Part shown: positions 1 through 9,615 of the stretch, one piece after another
How positions within the stretch are numbered: position 1 is the stretch's first letter
Layout: every line of letters begins with the position of its first letter
Assembly: GCA_025175895.1 (NCBI GenBank)
Contig: CM045990.1
Coordinates: forward strand, 59,831,704-59,895,703
DNA length: 64,000 bases
Direction of reading: 5' to 3'
From: Wurfbainia villosa
Lineage: Eukaryota > Streptophyta > Magnoliopsida > Zingiberales > Zingiberaceae
Program-made: the position numbers and the translations under genes
Notes under the pieces: model-generated
Told to the model about the DNA's origin: nothing
The model's input: only the letters and a program-made list of their open reading frames with translations
Databases searched by the model: none

Positions 1-1090
1 TAATTCTCCACGGCAACCCTTAAGCCCCTTTTTATGGAGTTAGGGATAAGCCTTGTTTTAATCTCCACCATTGGTTCTAGGGATTTAATCTCAACCGTCG
101 GATCTAGAGATTTAATCTCAATCGTCGGATCTAGAGATTTAATCTCTACCTTTGGATCTAGAGTTTTGTTTTCATCCATTGGATCTAGGCTTCATGAGGT
201 ATTAATAGGCTATAATAGGGACCATGAGGAGAAGTTGGATCTTGGCCAGCCAATGGATCAAGCCCACATAAAGTCCGATCCATTAATGATAATCCAATCC
301 ACTAAAGGATTATCATTGATCTACCTCACCAACCCCCATAAGTTAATATGAGCTCCATATATTATAAGTACATTTTCTTCCCATGTTTAAGATCTCGAAT
401 ATCCGTCGATTAATTAATTTACTGACCATTAATTAATCCACATCTAACTCCATGAGTAGTACCACTCAACCTTTTCATCATGTCAGACCAAGTCCACCTG
501 CAGGGTTTACATGATGAACCTTATGAGCTCCTCAAGGGGACATCATCATCCTAATATATAGGACACGATTTCTTCCTATAATCAATGGCACACCATATAA
601 ATAATATCATTTCCCAACTTACTGAGCCTATCGATTTAATCTATAAATCTCGCCCATTGGTAAATCAAAGAAATGAATACTAAGTATATGTGCCCATTAT
701 TATATCGGGATTAAGAGTATGTACAATATAATATCTAAGGTCCGATTCAATTATGTAGTCAACAATAAATCGAATCACCTCTAAGTCGGTCCTTCTCAAT
801 ATACACAAAGTGTACTAGTGTGATTCCATGGTCAAGATAAACCAATACTAAATCACACTACAACCATTCCAATGGTTTGTCCAAAGCCATCTTGGTTGTG
901 AGTCTATACTTATACTTTATAAGGAGCCGATAACAAGATCTCCCGTGTGACACCTCACACCATGTTATCTACAATGTAATGTATTAGACAATATGCATAA
1001 CCATAAATATGCAAACAATGATCATGTGATTTTTATTTCAAAATAAAGATTTTCATACAAAAGATAGACTTTTCAGTATACATCCCAACA
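1..1090 (-). repeat. LTR of a Copia-type element (element Z), cut by the window edge
   Basis: Read on the minus strand, this begins TGTTGGGATG at 1090 and runs off the left edge. The SIRE pol reading frame of element A starts abruptly at 1091, so 1090/1091 is an insertion boundary. A TATA-like stretch lies near 30-40 on the minus strand, with an imperfect tandem repeat just upstream of it. It is either the 5' LTR of a minus-strand element lying to the left or a solo LTR; the window cannot tell. There is no coding capacity. The open frame at 34-351 is only the 27-bp repeat read in frame. Confidence 0.7.
57..190 (-). repeat. Five imperfect 27-bp tandem repeats in the U3 of LTR Z
   Basis: Units start at 57, 84, 111, 138 and 165. 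Each carries a TTTAATCTC-like block followed by GGATCTAGAG with substitutions. On the minus strand they lie directly upstream of the TATA-like stretch, where LTR enhancers usually lie. An enhancer role is inferred. Confidence 0.8.
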
Positions 1091-3059
1091 AAATTTACTT
1101 CCAAAACCTCGATCAGAATCTTTCTAGGATACTCAACTACGAGTAGTGCTTATAGAGTATATAACCATGACACCCTTAGAGTTGAGGAGACTATCAATGT
1201 AGTATTTGATGAAGGACATGAACCTACAAAACCCCCGGCAACCCCAATTAGCGAGCTGATTCATACCAGACTCAACTCCGATCCGGAGATCAAGTCTAGT
1301 ATTAATCCTAACCTAAGTCAACCAAGTCATTCTATCGACCAAGTGGTAGATGACTCAAACCCAAATCAAACTAGTCATCCTATCGACCAAGTGGTAGATG
1401 ACTCAAACCCAAATCAAACTAGGACTCAAACGAATCATCCTATCGACCAAGGGTATAGGTGATCCAAGCCTAGGAGTTCGAACTAGAGCCTCATACAGAA
1501 ACCTTAGTCAAATCTCCTTGATTTCCAAAATTGAACCTAAAACTATTGACCAAGCTCTTCTTGATCCCGATTGGATTATTGCAATACAAGAAGAGTTGGC
1601 TCAATTCACTAGGAACGAAGTATGGGAATTAGTACCACCGCCTAAAGATAAAACAATTGTTGGAACAAGGTGGGTGTTTAGAAATAAACTTGATGATAAA
1701 GGTGAAGTAGTTAGAAATAAAGCTAGATTAGTCACTAAAGGATTTAGTCAAGTCGAAGGTCTAGATTACGACGAGACATATGCCCTAGTAGCTAGATTAG
1801 AATCCATTCGAATGCTTTTAGCATATGTTGCACATCGAGGATTTAAGTTGTTTCAAATGGATGTAAAGTCATCATTCTTAAATGGATATATTAAGGAAGA
1901 AGTTTATGTCAGCCAACCACCCTGTTTCGAAAGTCTAGAAAAACCCGACCATGTCCTTAGATTAAAGAAAGCTCTCTATGGACTCAAACAAGCTCCTCGA
2001 GCTTGGTACGAGAGGCTTTCGGTTTATCTTATGTCCAAAGGATTTAACCAAGGTTTAGTTGACCCAAACCTTTTTGTAAAAACCATAGGTAAAGACATAT
2101 TCATAGCCCAAATTTATGTAGATGATATCATCTTCGGAACCACCAACTCGATCCTACTAAACGAATTCATTTCACTTATGGAAAGTGAATTTGAAATGAA
2201 TTTAGTAGGTGAGTTGAGTTTCTTCTTAAGTCTACAAATTAAACAAACTAAAGATGGAATATACCTACATCAACGCAAATATACTAGGGAATTAATTAAA
2301 CGCTTTGGAATGCAAGACGCTAAAATTATTAATACCCTAATGGCAACAATTGTAAATATAGAAGAAGATGTAACTAGAAATCCAATAGACTTAAAACACT
2401 ATAAGAGCGTGATAGGGAGTCTCCTTTACTTAACTGCAACCTGACCTGATATCTTATTTGCAGTAAGTATGTGTGCAAGGATCCAAACCTGTACCAAGGA
2501 GTCCCACCTAACTCTAGTCAAGCGTATCCTTAGATATCTAAAGGGTACACTTAATGTCGGTATTTGGTACCCTAGATCTACCGAGTTTGAACTAACCAGC
2601 TACTCCGACTCGGACTATGATGGTAGTAAGCTCGATAGAAAGAGTATGAGTGGTTGTTGTCAACTTCTCAGCTCGAGTCTAGTGAGTTGGTGTAGTAGGA
2701 AGCAACACTGTGTTGCCTTATCTACCACCGAAGCCGAATACATCGCGATGGGTGAGTGTGTCACTCATCTTCTTTGGATGAAGCACACTCTTTGAGATTT
2801 TAAGTTAGACTTTATGAACACTAAAATTCACGTAGATAACATTAGCTCAATTAACCTAACTAAGAATCCAATATGTCATTCTAAGACCAAACATATAGAG
2901 GTCAAACACCATTTCATTCGAGAACATGTGGCTAACGGAGCCATACAACTCGAATACGTCGAATCGAAGTCCACCTTGGCAGACCTATTTACTAAACCCC
3001 TACCCGAAGCCGAATTTAGTATATTAAGATGAAAATTGGGCATGTGCATGGTAGAATAG
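1091..3059 (+). pseudogene. pol: SIRE pol fragment: integrase C-terminus, reverse transcriptase, RNase H
   Basis: The frame opens with the integrase-tail motif FLGYSTTS, passes a variable linker, then reads reverse transcriptase (MDVKSSFLNG; catalytic YVDD at 2115-2126; LYGLKQAPRAWYERL) and RNase H (SDSDYDGSKLDRKS, ALSTTEAEY, then the ADLFTKPLPEAEF tail). In a live element it would copy element RNA into DNA inside virus-like particles. It is dead: one inserted base near 1450-1460 shifts the frame, and TGA stops lie at 2442-2444, 2793-2795 and 3030-3032. All three stops sit where relatives have arginine, which fits CGA to TGA change. The natural stop is TAG at 3057-3059. The lineage call is firm from the protein motifs. 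Confidence 0.9.
1328..1452 (+). repeat. In-frame 48-bp tandem duplication in the integrase-RT linker
   Basis: Two units of 16 codons (1328-1375, 1376-1423) encode HPIDQVVDDSNPNQTS-like peptide. A third partial unit starts at 1436. Element G has the PIDQVV block once, so the expansion is particular to A or its subfamily. Confidence 0.85.
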
Positions 3060-3161
3060 GAATTTACAAATTATATTTTCTTATTACTATTTCTTACTTT
3101 TCATGGAACTAGCATAGGACATACCTTAGATATCATGCTCCTATAGATTTATGGAGCCAAT

Positions 3162-3225
3162 ACATCTCACAACACATAGGACTAATGTGTTTGTGTACTT
3201 AGCCATGTAGATGGGCGTGAGATGT
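3162..3225 (+). other. Nested inverted repeat (hairpin) in the SIRE A 3' region
   Basis: The outer arms are ACATCTCAC (3162-3170) and GTGAGATGT (3217-3225). Directly inside lies AACACAT (3171-3177), a 7-base loop, then ATGTGTT (3185-3191). The outer arms recur in elements B, C, D and G. Confidence 0.85.
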
Positions 3226-4014
3226 TAGGACCTTATTCCTGGTTCTAGATGTAGAGCTAGTGCATCGCCATGAACCACGGAGTATAATCAGATATATTAA
3301 CCGACTCTGAATACGACTTGTTGATTTTTTATATCAATCGTGTCAAATAAGAGTCGAACAATTTATAGATGAGCTTATTTTCAGTATATTATTTTCAAAA
3401 TAATATGGAAGATGCTTGGACTTAAAAATTAATACCTATATTTTTTCAAACACTCCCACTCTTTTCGATATATGGCAAAAGGGGGAGAAAAAGGCCAAAG
3501 TTAAGGGATCAAAAATTTACTTCATTCACATGGCCAAATGTTTACTTAACTTTAAGTTTTGAAAATTTACTTAACTTTAATTTTTGTATCTTAACTTGGT
3601 TGAGTTAACAAAAAGGAAATAAAGGCCAAGTTAAGAGAATTCTTAACTTAAACTTATTTTTAATACTATGGCCAAACGTTAATGCTTTACTTAAGAAAGG
3701 GGGAGAAAGAGCCAAGTTAAGAAGTCCTCTTAACTTAAAGGTTTTACTAAGGCCAACTTTAAGTAATTTACTAAGGCTAACTTTAAGTAACGTTAATTAC
3801 TTAAACTCTTCCTAAATAGCAACCATCAAGGAGGAGGATTAAGATCTTCTTTCAAGACTCACCCTCGGTCAAGGGGGAGGTTTCCTCAAGGGGGAGTACT
3901 TGAAGAAAATCCTTACTACTCCTACTCAATCTTTATTATTATTGTTTCTCATGCATATTATTATTCTTCATGCATATTATTTTCTTAACTTTGTATGTGG
4001 GTTTGCAATAGATC

Positions 4015-4027
4015 AAAAAGGGGGAGA
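4015..4027 (+). promoter_or_regulatory. Polypurine tract of element A
   Basis: AAAAAGGGGGAGA ends one base before the LTR start at 4029. This is the expected plus-strand DNA primer. The same arrangement precedes B's LTR at 6462, where the tract reads AAAAAGGGGAAGA. Confidence 0.85.
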
Positions 4028-4028
4028 T

Positions 4029-5132
4029 TGTTGGTGCAGTAGGCACCTAAGTCGAACCTGAGTTTTGAGTATAGCAAACGATACAAAGTTAAGCTCATAT
4101 TGTTATCTCACGAGCTAAATCGAGTGTGCAAAAAAGTGCTAAAGCTAGAGATGAAGGATAGTGACAACCGGAGGAAGCCACCGTGGTCGGGCGACACTCG
4201 AGTGACTTCGGAGGGAGCCAAAGGAATCGAGTGGAAGGCCGGAAGCAAGAGCTACAAAGTAAGTATCCAGGTAAGCTCGTGTGTGTGAGCGTAAGTGAGG
4301 TCATATCCTTCTTACAGGGATGGTCTTAAGCGTAGATCCAACCCAAGACATCCCATGGATGGTCTAGGTCAAGATCGGATGGTCAGAGGCCATCAAAATA
4401 ATGTTTTTGTTAAGCTAACTTTTGATTTGATCGGCTTGGAGCACTCGATCGTCATCCATCACCCACCGCCCACGATCAACTTCGATCGATGTCGCCATCG
4501 ATGGATCGATGATGGCCATCAGTCGACTAATGGTCAAGGATCAGCTTCGAGGAGTCAAGCCTTATCACCTCATTCCAAGGAGCTTTTTGTCCATTTGTGA
4601 TTGGTTGAAGACCCATTTGATGAGGGGCTCAAAGGCTATAAAAGGAGGGCTTGTCCTAGAGTTTTTCATTAATTCAAAAGCTTCCAAGTGCTTCTGATAT
4701 TCTACGAGTCTTCGACATCCCTACGACGAAGCGTTGCCGAGACAACGACTCAAGCTCCAAGATTCAAGTCTTCAAAAGTCGTCGGTATAAGCTTTAATTT
4801 GTATAAGTTGTTCTTATTTCAAGATTTAAATCATATCAAGGAGAGGGGGAGTGTCCCTCTACCTTGAGTCTTTCTTGAGTTTTGTATTCGTTTAACTCCT
4901 ACCTCCAATGAGGAGGAGTTCGTTTAGTGTTTTTGCCCTCCGTGCATGGTCAAGGACCACTAGGGCCTTGGAGTAGTAGCCTTCGGCTACGAACCAAGTA
5001 AAACTCTTGTGTCTATTGTTTCTTATGTTTTATCTTCCGATGTGTCTACTCATGTTCTACCGAACGAATTCGAAGAAAAGTTTTTATCGCTATTCACCCC
5101 CCCCCCTCTCTAGTGATCCACTCGATCCAACA
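4029..5132 (+). repeat. 3' LTR of SIRE element A
   Basis: It begins TGTTGGTGCAG and ends GATCCAACA, 1104 bp with TG...CA termini. It has a TATA box at 4637-4644 and the C-rich stretch CTATTCACCCCC near the end that is seen in all SIRE-like LTRs here. One AGTCGACT palindrome lies at 4521-4528. Confidence 0.9.
4637..4644 (+). promoter_or_regulatory. TATA box in LTR A
   Basis: TATAAAAG lies about 600 bp into the LTR, the expected place for the U3 promoter. Equivalent boxes occur at 7064-7071 (B) and 20030-20037 (solo LTR), and on the minus strand at 51768-51775 (G). Confidence 0.7.
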
Positions 5133-5563
5133 AACTCGATAGAAAGAGCACGAGTGGTTTCTGTCAACTTCTCGGCTAGAGTCTAGTGAGTTGGTGCAGT
5201 AGGAAGCAACACTGTGTTGCCTTATCTACCACCGAAGCCGAATACGTCGAAATGGGTGAGTGTGTGGCTCCACTTCTTTGGATGAAGCACACTTTCCAAG
5301 ACTTTAACTTAAACTTCAACAATATTAAAACTCACATAGATAATATTATCTCAATAAACTTAACCAAGAACTCTATATGCCACTCTATAACCAAACATAT
5401 AGAAGTTAAACACCACTTTATTCAAGAACACGTAGCTAACAGAACCATTCAACTCGAATATGTGGAATCCAAGTCAAATCTAGCCGATCTTTTTACCAAG
5501 CTGCTATCCAAAGCCGAATTTAGCCTACTAAGACGAAAATTGGGCATGTGTGTAATAGAGTAG
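5133..5563 (+). pseudogene. pol: SIRE RNase H fragment of element B
   Basis: The peptide starts at the KLDRKSTSG block, reads VSWCSRKQHCVALSTTEAEY and ends with the RRKLGMCVIE tail and a TAG stop. It covers only the C-terminal part of RNase H, because element A has separated it from the rest of pol. It has a stop near 5177 and otherwise stays open from 5186 to the natural stop. The tail motif seen in live relatives as ADLFTKPLPEAEF has changed to ADLFTKLLSKAEF. It cannot work alone. Confidence 0.85.
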
Positions 5564-6461
5564 GACTTACATTTTTTTTTATATACTCTATTATGTTAAT
5601 GGAACTAGCTTAAGGCTTACCCTAAATATCATGTACCTATAGATTTAAGGAGACAATACATCTCACAACACATAGGACTAATGTGTTTGCGTACTTAACC
5701 ACGTAGATGGGCGTGAGATGTTAGGACCTTACTCCTGGTTCCAGATGTAGATTTAGTGCATTGACATGAATCATGGAGTATAATTACACAAATTAACCAA
5801 CTCTAGTAAGGACTGGTTATTTATTCCATATCAATCAAGTCAAATAGAGTTGAACATGCAAATAGATGAGCTTATATTAAAACTACTATTTTCAAATTTT
5901 ATTTGGAATATGCTTGGACATAAAACTAAATTCAAAAACTATGTTTTTCAACCGCTCTTTCCGATTTATGGCAAAAGGGGGAGAAAAGGCCAAAGTTAAG
6001 GGATCAATTTTTTTTTATTTTTGGTAACTTAACTTCGTACATATCTTATATCATTCTAATGGCACAAGTTAAGTAAATGTTTACTTAATTTTTAGAACTT
6101 AACCTTCTTAATTAAAATAAGGGGAGAAAGGCCAAGGTTAAGAAATCAATTTTTGATCTCTTAACTTAAACTTATTCTAAACACTAAGACCAATATTAAG
6201 TAATTTCAATTACTTACCTCTTTTTAAAGTAGAAAACATCAAGGGGGAGGCTTAAGACCCTTTTCAAGTACTCACCCTCGGTCAAGGGGGAGGATTCCTC
6301 AAGGGGGAGCACTTGAAAAAGAGTTTTTCTCATACTCCTACTTAACATGAGAAGTTAAGAATACTTTTTCAGATTTCATATGCATGCTTCATAATTTTCA
6401 ATTCACTTAATTTATTTTCTTAACTTTGTGTGGCTTTGCCATAGATCAAAAAGGGGAAGAT
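5564..6461 (+). other. SIRE B 3' noncoding region with hairpin and polypurine tracts
   Basis: It is homologous to 3060-4028. The nested inverted repeat is retained: outer arms at 5658-5666 and 5713-5721, inner arms at 5667-5673 and 5681-5687. GGGGGAG tracts lie near 5977, 6243, 6284 and 6303, and the final tract at 6449-6461. Confidence 0.75.
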
Positions 6462-6883
6462 TGTTAGTACAGTAGGCACCTGAATCGAAGCTGAGTTTTG
6501 ATCATAGCAAATACACAAAGTTAAGTTCAGTTTGATATCTCACGAGCTGAATCAAGTGTGCAGAAATGCTAAGCAAAGTTGAAGGTCAGCGACACTCAGA
6601 GGGAACCGTGGTCGTTGGGCGACACCGGGAGGACTTCGGAGGGAGCCAAAGAACTCAGGTGAAGACCGGAAGCGAAGCTTCAAAGGTAATGGTTGAGGTA
6701 AGCTCATGTGAGTGAGTGTAAGTAAGGTCGTGTCCTCTGTACAGGGACATCCTTAGGCGACGATCTGACTAAGACATCCTATGGAAGGTCTATGTCGAGA
6801 TCAGACAGTATGTGACCATCGAACTCACTTATATATGTTTCATTTTCGATCTAACTTTCAATGCAATAAGAAATCCTGAGGAT

Positions 6884-6954
6884 CAGTCGACTGCCAACTT
6901 CCTTTAGTCGACTGATGTTGGTATTAGTCGACTGATGGTGCTAAACAGTCGACT
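6884..6954 (+). promoter_or_regulatory. Array of four AGTCGACT palindromes in LTR B
   Basis: The octamer starts at 6885, 6905, 6925 and 6947, so spacing is 20, 20 and 22 bp, about two DNA turns. It lies about 110 bp upstream of the TATA box. Similar pairs occur in the LTRs of C and G. A protein-binding role is inferred. Confidence 0.65.
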
Positions 6955-7129
6955 ACTAGTCAAGGATCAGCCTCGAGGAGAGTCAAAGTTTATCACCATT
7001 TCTCAAGGTCTAGGTGGCATCACCTCATGAAACTTCATCTCAACGATTAGGGTTTCTCAAGGCTATAAAAGAAGGGGTTTTCCACATCATTTTCATCATA
7101 AAAAATCTCTCCAAAAGCCTCTGCAATGC

Positions 7130-7134
7130 TGCGA
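7130..7134. repeat. Target-site duplication of element C (left copy)
   Basis: TGCGA at 7130-7134 is repeated exactly at 12622-12626, directly outside both ends of element C. This shows a single insertion event. Confidence 0.92.
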
Positions 7135-8359
7135 TGTTGGGGGATCGAAACGACCGGCTAGAGGGGAGTGAATAGCCCTCGTTCGTTGGATGTCATATTT
7201 TTCTCGTCTACAAAATGTTAGCTCAAGCGGAATATGCAAATATAAAATAAAGATAAAGCAAAAGATAAACAAACAATACAAACACCGAGATGTAACGTGG
7301 TTCACGGCTACGCCGCTAATCCACGGTCTGATTCGTCCACGGTGAATCACTTCGCCAAAGCCAATCACTATTGGTCTCTCCTTTGCACCAAGCTAGGTGG
7401 AGGTAACCTTTACAATCAAGATCACTCTTCTTACAATAAGATTGAAGTAAAAGCAAGTAAGAAGAGTAGGGAATCGTGTATGGCACTTTGGGAGAAGTTT
7501 AGAGCTCAAGCATTAGCCTCCCAAAGCCCCATCCTCTTCCTTTTAATAGAGGAAGAGGGTTTCTTCCCGTTGACACAGGATCAGTCGACTGATGCCCTCG
7601 ATCAGTCGACTGATCCCGTAGTCGTTGCCCAATAACGGCCGCTTTCCACGTTGGATTCCATCCAACAGTATTGGCATCAGTCGACTGATATTACCATAAG
7701 TCGACTGGTGCTCGATCAGTCGATGCCTCAACGAGGTCGACTTTATTCTCAGGCTCCGCGGTGCCATCATTGATCGACGTCGCCGATCGATGTCGACATC
7801 GATCAGCCCGGCGATCCATGGCGATCGCTTGGGCCAAATGCCCATGAGTCAAACACCAGTCGAACACAATCGACTCAGAGCAGTCGACTGCCATGACATG
7901 GTAGTCGACTGGTGTCGAGAAAACTCATCCGACACTTGGCCAAATGGCCAAGTTTCACCTAAGAGCTACCCCTTCCCGGGTTACATTCGCTCACTCTCAT
8001 CCCTCGGAGTCCCTCGCCTTCGAAGTTCTCTTCGTTCTCGGCCATGTCCCTCGGTAGCATCAGGCGCACGGCTCTACAATGCTCCTTCGCGTCTCTTGCC
8101 TCGAAGTCTACTTCGTCCGGCTTCACTCAAAGCTTCTCGTCCGGCGGTCCCTCGGATGCTCCAAGCGCACGGCTTCCGCAAAGCAATCCTTCACCGACTC
8201 AAGGACCGAGTCATGAGATGTGAAACTCGCCACGGCTCCATGTGCGAATTACTAAGTCCTGCACGACTTCAACGCACATATCAAATCAACATAACAAACT
8301 AACTTAAACCCTTTTCCACACACATCAAAACCTAATCATGGCAAGAGATTTCCCTAACA
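7135..8359 (-). repeat. 3' LTR of element C (left copy)
   Basis: On the minus strand it runs TGTTAGGG at 8359 to CCCCCAACA at 7135. Six AGTCGACT octamers lie in close pairs at 7583/7604, 7679/7699 and 7882/7903. The U3 box here reads TATTAAAA instead of the TATAAAAA of the right copy. Confidence 0.88.
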
Positions 8360-9615
8360 ATCTCCCCCTTTTTGATGTGTGGCAATTCGTTTAAGTTAGA
8401 TAAGAACATTTGATAAAAATTTCAAAGGAAAGAAAGCATGTAAACATAAACATGATATAGCAACATGAAACTCCCCCTTAATCCATGAAACTCTCTCTCC
8501 CCCTATCATAATTTACTTAAACATAATCATTTCTCCCCCTTTGACACCATCAAAAAGATTAACACTAAGTTATAAACTCATAGCATCAAGTATAGTAGAA
8601 GGAAAATACCAAAAATTAGTCTAAAACCTGAATTCGGCCTTAACTAGTCTGATTTTCAGGCCACCAGTCGACTGGTTCAGACTACCAGTCGACTGGCATG
8701 CGAATTTCAGAACTTTCTGATTTTCGGACCGAATTTCAAAAATGCATTAAAAATTCCAGAAAATTCAAAAAATCATGAAATTTGGGGAACACATTTATTT
8801 TAAGATTCTTTATCAGTGAAAAATATGTCTTCATGAAAAATCATTATATTTTCACGTATTTGCCAAAAATCCAAAAGGTTTAAAAACCACTAGGTTTTTG
8901 ATCATGTGAGTATCAAGTTTAACACCTAGTTTTGCATCCAATTGTTTCAAAACATGAATACATAGATTTTAGATTGATAAATTGTTTTGAAAACATATGA
9001 AATATCCAACCATGATCTTAGGGCAATATGTCTATGAATTAAACATAAGGCTTCCCCATGATTGGTCTATTATTGCTATTTTGATACTTTAAATGACCAT
9101 CTAAATGCCATAGGCATTAGTGGACATTTGTATCATCCTAACATCTCACTCATGCTAAGTTTTCAATCATGGTAGCCTATAGTGAGTGTGAGATGTATCC
9201 TAGAGGTATTTGTATATACTTAACCATTATATTCATGCAATTCTATCAAGGTTAAGTATCATCCTAACACTCAACATAATCATAAAGATATATATGACTT
9301 AAATTCATATTATGATCATGAAACACATATATTCATTGAATTGTTATCATGCATTAGGTATTATATCATGATAATAAGCAAAGTATCACCTAAAGCATGA
9401 TTTAAACCTATTTCACATGATTATGTATCAATATCATAAATCATGATTGCACATATACATAGCAATTACATTGATTATCATGATTTAAGCATTATTAACT
9501 ATTTATCGGCACGCTATCATCACCTAACACTATTTCAAAATATTGTCCCGCCATCCTAAGTCAACCAAAATATGATATAGGTCAATTGCATATGGTTGAC
9601 TACCTTAGGGTTTTC
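8360..9615 (-). other. Noncoding region of element C between gag and the 3' LTR
   Basis: I see no gene on either strand. On the minus strand there are polypurine tracts (GGGGGAG near 8363, 8472, 8501 and 8533), two AGTCGACT palindromes (8666, 8687) and an inverted repeat with arms at 9141-9149 and 9188-9196, matching the SIRE 3' hairpin. It is closely similar to 14839-16137 of element D, so the region is a fixed part of the family. Confidence 0.8.

Larger units (their letters stand above)
3060..4028 (+). other. SIRE A 3' noncoding region with multiple polypurine tracts
   Basis: There is no open frame of note. It holds a nested inverted repeat (3162-3225) and several GGGGGAG purine tracts, for example near 3480, 3690, 3875 and 3893, before the tract abutting the LTR. 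B has the same layout. Long 3' regions with several polypurine tracts are, as I recall, a reported Sirevirus trait. Confidence 0.75.
1091..5132 (+). mobile_element. SIRE/Sirevirus Copia retrotransposon A, 3' half
   Basis: Visible parts are the end of integrase, reverse transcriptase, RNase H, a long 3' noncoding region with polypurine tracts, and a complete 3' LTR. The 5' half is separated by LTR Z and lies left of the window. The element sits in the RNase H gene of element B, a relative of the same lineage: B coding resumes at 5133. The right target-site copy should be AACTC at 5133-5137, so the left end outside the window should be preceded by AACTC. Confidence 0.85.

Noticed and set aside
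34..351. 105-codon open frame with repeated SRDLIST-type peptide
   Set aside because: It is the 27-bp LTR tandem repeat read in frame; the LTR is transcribed from the other strand and no protein family fits.
6885..6954. CRISPR-like array of short palindromes
   Set aside because: Units are 8 bp with 12-bp gaps in a plant LTR; no repeat-spacer structure and no cas genes.
7790..8302. Plus-strand open frame of 170 codons in the C LTR
   Set aside because: It is antisense to the element, serine- and arginine-rich by composition, and not kept open in the right LTR copy.
8360..9615. Hidden env-like or other extra gene in the gag-only elements
   Set aside because: No reading frame longer than a few dozen codons is shared between C and D in this segment on either strand.
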